The position numbers and the translations under genes were made by a program. Positions 5,512-6,165 of a stretch of 6,165 nt of DNA are shown here, piece after piece. The stretch spans positions 1 through 6,165 of the forward strand of contig JALQUQ010000167.1 of NCBI GenBank assembly GCA_023263735.1, read 5' to 3'. Under the pieces are notes generated by a model, which was given only the letters and a program-made list of their open reading frames with translations, made no database searches and was not told the origin of the DNA. Each line of letters starts with the position of its first letter. Position 1 is the stretch's first letter. This DNA comes from Paracoccaceae bacterium. GTDB lineage: Bacteria; Pseudomonadota; Alphaproteobacteria; Rhodobacterales; Rhodobacteraceae.

Positions 5512-6165
5512 GCATCTTCTCCCCCGTTGGATCGTGAAAGACCGGGTCCGTCACCAGACACAGCACATCTACCCCCCGCAACCGATCGACCAGCCGCACG
5601 GTTTCACCATGCCTTGCCCGACCATTCTTCAGAAACCCAAGCGCGATATGGCTTTGCAGCGTCGGCGAATAACAGACCGAGGTCACATATCCCGCACTGT
5701 TCGGACGGGTCAGATCGACCGATTGGGCAAATAGATGCGCCCCCGCCGTCAGCGGCATGTCAGCCAGCGGCTTCAACCCGACCAGTTGTTCCCGCTCGGG
5801 CCCGGTCAGACCGGGCCGCCGCGCTGCCGCCTTGCCGATGCAATCCTTGTCGCGGCTGATCATCTTTTCCATGCCGATGTCAAAGGCCGTGGTGCGCCCG
5901 TGAATTTCGGCATGGGTGATAAAGCCCTTTTCGATCCGAAGGACATTCAGCGCCTCAAGCCCGTAAAGCCCGCCGCCCATGGTTTCCGCCCGCGCCGTCA
6001 AATCGCGGAACAGCGCCTCGCCATAGCGGGCGGGCACGGCAATTTCATAGCCCTCTTCGCCACTGAACGAGATGCGGAACAACCGGCCCGCCACCCCCTG
6101 CACCGTCACCGGGCCGCAGCCCATGAACGGCAGATCAGGCGCGTGGCCAAGCGCCGAGGTCAACA
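5504..6165 (-). CDS. soxA: Sarcosine oxidase alpha subunit, C-terminal part (runs off right edge)
   Basis: The last roughly 220 residues of SoxA, a protein of about 1000 residues; the reading frame continues open to the right edge, so the start is outside the window. This part is the folate-binding aminomethyltransferase (GCV_T) region, where the sarcosine methyl group becomes 5,10-methylene-THF. Seen in order are ISFSGEEGYEIAVPARYG, GLYGLEALNVLRIEKGF, HAEIHGRTTAFDIGMEKM with KDCIGKAAARRPGL, then the C-terminal barrel domain (QLVGLKPLAD, GYVTSVCYSPTLQSHIALGFL and VFHDPTGEKMRA). These match SoxA closely and distinguish it from free-standing GcvT or dimethylglycine dehydrogenase, whose endings differ; the adjoining soxG confirms it. 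The N-terminal NAD-binding and 2Fe2S-like domains are not visible. The TGA at 5504-5506 falls inside the start of soxG. No frameshift or lost motif is seen. Confidence 0.94.
   Translation of the reverse strand, partial: LTSALGHAPDLPFMGCGPVTVQGVAGRLFRISFSGEEGYEIAVPARYGEALFRDLTARAETMGGGLYGLEALNVLRIEKGFITHAEIHGRTTAFDIGMEKMISRDKDCIGKAAARRPGLTGPEREQLVGLKPLADMPLTAGAHLFAQSVDLTRPNSAGYVTSVCYSPTLQSHIALGFLKNGRARHGETVRLVDRLRGVDVLCLVTDPVFHDPTGEKMRA

Noticed and set aside
4957..5859. A 300-codon open frame on the plus strand opposite soxG and soxA
   Set aside because: It is antisense to two recognisable enzymes, low in complexity (Arg, Pro, Gln, His), without a ribosome binding site, and its start lies just past a terminator hairpin.
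1..6165. CRISPR array, insertion sequence, tRNA or rRNA genes
   Set aside because: No regularly spaced direct repeats, transposase-like frame, terminal inverted repeats or RNA-gene sequence was seen on reading both strands.

Overview
The GC-rich composition and gene content suggest an alphaproteobacterium, most likely a member of the Rhodobacterales (Rhodobacteraceae). Pointers are the thyA-folA pair, heterotetrameric sarcosine oxidase genes, a DUF2177 membrane protein, and a Slam-type outer-membrane protein whose barrel start (residues 186-194, IGPSNNVND) and C-terminus resemble Rhodobacterales relatives as I remember them. The taxonomic placement is inference from protein resemblance, not from a search.

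Layout. Positions 1-1827 are read on the minus strand in the order thyA (1048-1827), folA (566-1048), a DUF2177 four-helix membrane protein (107-505), and the first 17 codons of an ArsC/Spx-like protein (1-51). thyA and folA share one base in a TGATG stop/start junction and are surely cotranscribed. The two following genes lie 60 and 54 nt further on, each with its own Shine-Dalgarno sequence, and may belong to the same transcript. A 238-bp divergent intergenic region (1828-2065) separates this block from a plus-strand pair: a predicted surface lipoprotein with a lipobox (2066-3013), overlapped by 10 nt by a Slam-family outer-membrane translocon (3004-4425). A plus-strand glyoxalase I (gloA, 4500-4928) follows. 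Immediately after its stop is a hairpin terminator whose T-run faces the minus strand, so it ends the convergent sarcosine oxidase operon. Only the last two genes of that operon are in the window: soxG (4978-5511) and the 3' end of soxA (5504 to beyond 6165).

How the genes work together. ThyA converts dUMP and 5,10-methylene-THF to dTMP and dihydrofolate; FolA restores THF. The sarcosine oxidase at the other end oxidatively demethylates sarcosine and, in this enzyme class, passes the one-carbon unit to THF as 5,10-methylene-THF, so both ends touch the same cofactor pool, though there is no sign of shared regulation. The most interesting element is the central pair, a compact type XI secretion (Slam) cassette in which a dedicated translocon follows its putative lipoprotein cargo. 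No TonB receptor or other recognisable nutrient-uptake gene is in the window, so the cargo's ligand is unknown.
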